Below are positions 59,977 to 64,000 of a stretch of DNA of 64,000 nt, in pieces (the stretch's first letter is position 1; each line of letters starts with the position of its first letter). The DNA is from an uncultured Clostridium sp. Lineage in GTDB: Bacteria > Bacillota > Clostridia > Clostridiales > Clostridiaceae. Under the pieces are notes generated by a model, which saw only the letters and a program-made list of their open reading frames with translations, did no database searches and was not told the DNA's origin. The stretch is from positions 124,001-188,000 of the forward strand of contig URKQ01000001.1 in NCBI GenBank assembly GCA_900548455.1. Reading direction: 5' to 3'. Made by a program: the position numbers and the translations under genes.

Positions 59977-61470
59977 TTGAAGCTTTTTTGGAAAATATTT
60001 TTTAGTGTAATGATTATTTGTGTCAGTTGCTTTAGTATTGGAAGTTATATTCTTATAAATAATAATTTTAAAACATCATTAGATAGGGAAATAAAAAATA
60101 CATATACGGAAAATGAAATATTAAATGGTATTTTATCGCAAGAATTAGCAGATGTTAGTGATATGTATATTCAATATTCAGAAGTAAATAGTGGAAAGGA
60201 AGGATATACAAAGTCAAAGTGGATAAGGCAGGTTGCACCAAATATAAATATAAATAGTGGAAATGGTAAGATGTTATATAGAATTGTAGATGTTAACGGA
60301 GAATTGATATATGAAAATTTAAAAATTAGTTTTAAAGATAATTTAATTAATAAACTTGATAAACAAACAAAGGGGCATGAAATTACAGCACTGAATGGTA
60401 AATATTATATTCAGGTTGGAGTTCCCTTAGATTTTACGGGAGATTTATATTATATAGAAAATTTTTCTGATATTACGGAAATTTTTAATAATCAAAAGGA
60501 ACAGTACAAAACATTTTTATATATAACAATTATTATGATTGTTATAGGTGGAACTCTATCGTTTATAATATCCTTTATAATATTAAAACCAATATATAGA
60601 TTATCAAGAGCATCTAAAGAAATTTCTAAAGGTAATTATTCTCAGAGGGTACATACTAATGCAAGTGATGAAACTGGAGAACTTGCAAATAGTTTTAATG
60701 TGATGGCAGAAAATTTATGTACAACTGTAAATGAATTAAAAGATGTAAATATGAGACAAGAGTCTTTTATAGGATGTTTTGCCCATGAGATAAAAACTCC
60801 ATTAACATCTATGATTGGCTATGCAGATATGTTACGTTCAAGGAAGTTATCTCAAGAGGAAGTTATTATTTCATCTAACTATATTTTTGAAGAGGGAAAA
60901 AGAATAGAATTTCTTTCTATGAAACTTTTAGATTTAATAATGTTGAAGAAACAAAACTTTAAAATGCATAATGTTTTTTCTATAGATTTTTTTGAAGAAG
61001 TTGAAGGCGTAATGTTTCCTAACTTATCAAAATATAATATAACTTTTTTGATGAATGTAGAGGAATGCATCTTACAAATTGAACCTGATTTTATGAAAAC
61101 TGTTTTTATCAACATAATAGATAATTCTATAAAGGCTATCGCTAGAAAATATGATAAAAAAGCAAAGGAAGCATTTAACGAAGAAGGTATCATTAAATTA
61201 AGTGGGAAAAGGGTTGGCAGTGATTTTATAATTGAAATAGTTGATAATGGCAAAGGAATGGAAAAAAAAGAACTGTCTAGAATAACTGATCCATTTTACA
61301 TGATTGATAAATCGAGGGCTAGGAGCCAAGGGGGCGCTGGTCTTGGATTATCTATTTGTGTTGAAGTTATTAAACTTCATAATGGTGAAATTATATTTGA
61401 AAGTGAAATAAACAAAGGAACAAAGGTTAGTATAATTTTAAGAGGTGTAGTAATAGATGAAGAACAATAA
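59977..61470 (+). CDS. Membrane sensor histidine kinase
   Basis: A 497-residue kinase starting at TTG with GGAGG eight bases before it. Helices at about 8-30 and 180-200 flank a 150-residue external domain; HAMP (LKPIYRLSRASKEISKGNYS), HisKA with FIGCFAHEIKTPLTSMIGYA, a long linker, N box NIIDNSIKAIARK and G boxes DNGKGM and GAGLGLSI follow. Partner of the regulator three bases upstream; overlaps the next gene by 14 bases, so all three are made together. Confidence 0.92.
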   Translation: MKLFWKIFFSVMIICVSCFSIGSYILINNNFKTSLDREIKNTYTENEILNGILSQELADVSDMYIQYSEVNSGKEGYTKSKWIRQVAPNININSGNGKMLYRIVDVNGELIYENLKISFKDNLINKLDKQTKGHEITALNGKYYIQVGVPLDFTGDLYYIENFSDITEIFNNQKEQYKTFLYITIIMIVIGGTLSFIISFIILKPIYRLSRASKEISKGNYSQRVHTNASDETGELANSFNVMAENLCTTVNELKDVNMRQESFIGCFAHEIKTPLTSMIGYADMLRSRKLSQEEVIISSNYIFEEGKRIEFLSMKLLDLIMLKKQNFKMHNVFSIDFFEEVEGVMFPNLSKYNITFLMNVEECILQIEPDFMKTVFINIIDNSIKAIARKYDKKAKEAFNEEGIIKLSGKRVGSDFIIEIVDNGKGMEKKELSRITDPFYMIDKSRARSQGGAGLGLSICVEVIKLHNGEIIFESEINKGTKVSIILRGVVIDEEQ

Positions 61471-62158
61471 TAAGAAAATTTTTATATGTATAATATTAAC
61501 TATAATTATAACAGCCTTTGCTTTTTTACCTTTTTTATTATCCTATATTGAGAGAATTAGTTTGTTGGGAAAGGTAGAAACGTCAAGTGTTCATAATAAT
61601 ATTAGCTCTAAAAGTGATTCAATTACTGTAGAGAATAAATTATCACTGTTATGTGGATATGAGATGGGAAAAGATAGTGTTATTGTTGTAGATACAAGGC
61701 AAACTCAAAATGGAGAATTAAGGTCAATGTCCATACCAGATTTTGTAATGGATGAAATTAGTAAGTTAATAAGACTTGAAGTTATACCTAGTATCAATAT
61801 CGATGAGAAGTTATTTTTAAGAGATTTTTCACTAAAGTCACTAATTGATGCAAATGATTTAGGTAAACAAGTTAAGGTATGGAATATGACACTTCAGGGT
61901 GATGAGTTTCAAATGATATTGTTAATTGATGCAAAAACTCATATGATTTATAGCTATACGCTACTTTTTTTAGATGGATATGGTGATAACATACCTGAAA
62001 ATTCTCCAGAAAAATTTGCTGAATATCTAGGTGTTAAGTGGGATAAAGAAAAAGGTCAATATAATGGTTATTCATTATATACAATAAATGAAAAAGAAAT
62101 AACATATGTATATAGTCAATCTAGTGACCATATTGAATTTAGCTTGAGGGGATATTAA
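61457..62158 (+). CDS. Hypothetical signal-anchored protein of the two-component operon (233 aa)
   Basis: Overlaps the kinase end by 14 bases, with GAGGTG before the ATG. A signal anchor (about 8-28) is followed by a 200-residue external domain with no recognised motif (for example LSLLCGYEMGKDSVIVVDTR and AEYLGVKWDKEKGQYNGYSL). Coupling to a kinase suggests a sensor partner or an inhibitor acting outside the membrane. No family is recognised. Confidence 0.7.
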   Translation: MKNNNKKIFICIILTIIITAFAFLPFLLSYIERISLLGKVETSSVHNNISSKSDSITVENKLSLLCGYEMGKDSVIVVDTRQTQNGELRSMSIPDFVMDEISKLIRLEVIPSINIDEKLFLRDFSLKSLIDANDLGKQVKVWNMTLQGDEFQMILLIDAKTHMIYSYTLLFLDGYGDNIPENSPEKFAEYLGVKWDKEKGQYNGYSLYTINEKEITYVYSQSSDHIEFSLRGY

Positions 62159-62255
62159 CTTTTTATTTTTAATATAAAATGATGCAATTTTGATGGCAAA
62201 ATGATAAAATTTATAAACATTCCTTATGTATTATTACATATAAGGAGTGATTAAC

Positions 62256-63011
62256 ATGAAGAAAAAACATAATATAAAAAGAAAAGTTGTTAATAAGAAG
62301 TTATGCCATATAATATGGGGAATGCTATTTTTTATAATAGCAATAGGATTTATTTTAAGTAATAAAATTGAATCAATATCTGAGGCGAAAATTTTATCTA
62401 ATAATAAAGGTAAGAAAGTGGATAATCAGTTTAAAACAATTGATAAAGATTCTTGGAATTTAATCTTAGTAAATAAAAAAACTTCGTTGCCTCAAAACTT
62501 TAAGGTTGATTTAACGGAACTTTCATATGGACATAAGGTTGATAGTCGCATATATGAAGATTTGCAAAATATGTTTAATGATGCTCGTAAACAAGGGTTA
62601 AAACCTAAAATTTGTTCTTCCTATAGAACAAGGGAGTTTCAAGTAGAACTTTTACGTAACGAAGTTGATACATATGTAAAAAAAGGATATTCATATGATG
62701 AAGCTGCAGAGGAAGCTAAAAAGTGGGTTGCAGTTCCAGGATCTAGCGAGCATGAAACGGGTTTAGCTTTAGATATAGTCTCAGAGGACTATCAAATTTT
62801 AGATAAAGCTCAAGAAGATACAGCAGAACAAAGATGGCTAATGGAAAACTCATATAAGTATGGATTTATACTAAGATATCCTTCAAATAAAACGGATATT
62901 ACTGGAATTAAATATGAGCCGTGGCATTATAGATATGTAGGAAAAGAAGTTGCAACAGAAATGAAAGAGAAAGGTTTATGTCTTGAAGAATATTTAATTA
63001 GTAATAAGTAA
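62256..63011 (+). CDS. D-alanyl-D-alanine carboxypeptidase, VanY/LAS type
   Basis: About 251 residues: signal anchor (about 18-36), then a LAS metallopeptidase domain with SSYRTREFQVELL, the zinc motif PGSSEHETGLALDIV (Ser-x-His-x7-Asp type), and the end motif EPWHYRYVG. It removes the last D-Ala (or D-Lac) from wall precursors, altering cross-links and glycopeptide binding. AAGGAG precedes the ATG; 97 bases separate it from the preceding gene, which could hold its own promoter. It is the likely output of the upstream two-component system. Confidence 0.9.
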   Translation: MKKKHNIKRKVVNKKLCHIIWGMLFFIIAIGFILSNKIESISEAKILSNNKGKKVDNQFKTIDKDSWNLILVNKKTSLPQNFKVDLTELSYGHKVDSRIYEDLQNMFNDARKQGLKPKICSSYRTREFQVELLRNEVDTYVKKGYSYDEAAEEAKKWVAVPGSSEHETGLALDIVSEDYQILDKAQEDTAEQRWLMENSYKYGFILRYPSNKTDITGIKYEPWHYRYVGKEVATEMKEKGLCLEEYLISNK

Positions 63012-63129
63012 TAACTGGCAGATTGATTTTTTAAGATGGAATTATTTTACAATAAAAAAGCTAAGAAGAATTATATACTGAAGGTTAAGTAATCAGTTTA
63101 TAAATCTCTTAACTTTTAAATTTTACCTT

Positions 63130-64000
63130 TTAGTTTTCAGTTATATTTGTATTTTCAAAAATACTATCTTTCTTCTCGTTTATAATTTCATCATTAAAGT
63201 AATGACTGTTTCCATGAAAGCCCTTATTTACTGCGTCTAAGCCATCTCTTTCAACTAAAGTTTTCTCATTAGAGAAGAGGCTTGTACCAAGTCCTAATCT
63301 GCCACCTTCAATTTTTACTCCCATACTTTCTAGAATAGTTGGGAACATATCAAAGGGAGCATACTGCCTATTTAAAACATTATCTGTTTTTGCAGCAGAA
63401 TTAAGAATTAAATTGAAGGTAGTTCTTTCATAGTTTGGATCAAAATCAGCAAAGAAAGCTTTATCCATACTTGTATGGTCACCAGTTAATACTATAGTAG
63501 TATTTTCATAGAAAGGTTGAGCTTGAATCCATCTAATAAATTCTACGGTTTCCTTCGTAGAATAAGCTATTACATTTGCATATTGAGATGAAAATTTATT
63601 TTCAACACCTTCTGATAAATATCCATCAGGGAAGTGAGTATCAGCTGTTTCCATGGTAAAATTAAAGGGTTTACCTTCATTATGTAATCTAGTTATTTCA
63701 TCTTTAGCGTAGTCATATAATTTGTCATCTTCAAAACCCCACCATACATAGTAATCTTCAGGTATTAATTCTTTTTCAATAGCAGCTTTATAGTCAAATA
63801 TATTGTAGCTACCATGAGTAGTATAGTAGGCTGTTAGTCCCCCGAAGTCAGCATCTGCTCCAAACATAATAGTTTGATTATAACCTTGAGCTTCTAGAAT
63901 ATCACCCATGGCAATGGCGCCAGGTAAAAATTGTCCAGAGGTACCATAGGAGTTTCCGTTTATAGGGATAATAAGAGGCATACCAGCACTCATATTTATC
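63130..64000 (-). CDS. LtaS-like sulfatase family phosphoglycerol transferase, 5' truncated by window edge
   Basis: The last 290 residues of a sulfatase-fold protein; the frame stays open past the window end, so the membrane N-terminus is missing. PFNFTMETADTHFPDGYL, the substrate/metal segment TTIVLTGDHTSMD and the C-terminal ESMGVKIEGGRLGLGTSLFS fit lipoteichoic-acid synthase and related glycerol-phosphate transferases of the outer membrane face. It would build the lipoteichoic or similar polymer. No neighbour on this strand is visible. Confidence 0.88.
   Translation of the reverse strand, partial: INMSAGMPLIIPINGNSYGTSGQFLPGAIAMGDILEAQGYNQTIMFGADADFGGLTAYYTTHGSYNIFDYKAAIEKELIPEDYYVWWGFEDDKLYDYAKDEITRLHNEGKPFNFTMETADTHFPDGYLSEGVENKFSSQYANVIAYSTKETVEFIRWIQAQPFYENTTIVLTGDHTSMDKAFFADFDPNYERTTFNLILNSAAKTDNVLNRQYAPFDMFPTILESMGVKIEGGRLGLGTSLFSNEKTLVERDGLDAVNKGFHGNSHYFNDEIINEKKDSIFENTNITEN

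Noticed and set aside
1..64000. CRISPR arrays, tRNA or rRNA genes, insertion-sequence transposases, prophage
   Set aside because: None could be recognised by eye on either strand.

Overview
The window is AT-rich DNA of a Gram-positive, spore-former-like anaerobe, most likely Clostridium in the strict sense. The support is codon and base use, strong AAGGAG/GGAGG ribosome sites with some GTG and TTG starts, proteins carrying CWB2 cell-wall-binding repeats, an agr quorum-sensing locus, an orphan multi-PAS histidine kinase, and c-di-GMP and purine riboswitches. No rRNA, tRNA, CRISPR array, transposase or phage structural gene was found. Most of it looks chromosomal, with one plasmid-style ParA locus (3.6-5.0 kb) in a decayed neighbourhood.

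Layout. 0-5.6 kb: end of a MATE exporter, a nucleoside phosphorylase-like gene, a hidden 57-codon gene, two gene remnants, a small membrane protein, ParA plus its small partner, and a Ham1/RdgB-like NTP pyrophosphatase. 6-14 kb: orphan sensor kinase, a Ca2+-type P-ATPase broken by an in-frame TAG, a c-di-GMP phosphodiesterase under a c-di-GMP-I riboswitch with terminator, and a LysR regulator. 14-21.5 kb: an old-yellow-enzyme-type flavoprotein between two TetR regulators, a cation/proton antiporter, a second MATE exporter, and an HD phosphohydrolase behind a purine riboswitch. 21.6-31 kb: small enzymes, a flavinylated lipoprotein reductase divergent from a MerR regulator, a two-component operon with two paralogous small membrane proteins, an M24 peptidase and a GNAT acetyltransferase.

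31.5-46.6 kb is a cell-surface region: an SGNH/DUF4358/MBOAT/DHHW O-acetylation operon, an MMPL transporter with a GLUG-repeat surface protein bracketed by two nearly identical terminators, and a 1559-residue subtilase with CWB2 repeats. 46.7-49.8 kb is an agr system: agrA divergent from agrB-agrD-agrC. The short agrD was found by reading the end of agrB, and its predicted signal ring starts with Ser instead of Cys. 50-54 kb: a SPASM-only protein, signal peptidase I, a VOC protein, an M29 aminopeptidase and a cyclophilin separated by a small repeat element with a 15-bp target duplication. 54-64 kb: a structured 0.8-kb gene-poor stretch, two two-component systems (the second in line with a membrane protein and a VanY-type carboxypeptidase), a CWB2 amidase, and the end of an LtaS-like sulfatase.

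The themes are envelope building and sensing: four histidine kinases with adjacent or divergent regulators plus one orphan kinase, wall hydrolases, surface acetylation, teichoic-acid synthesis and a peptide signal. The strongest leads are the Ser-type AgrD with its paired AgrA-like boxes, the riboswitch-controlled phosphodiesterase, the purine riboswitch on an HD hydrolase, the dispersed repeat element, the degenerate SPASM protein, and the amber-interrupted ATPase. All functional calls come from reading motifs; no database search was possible.
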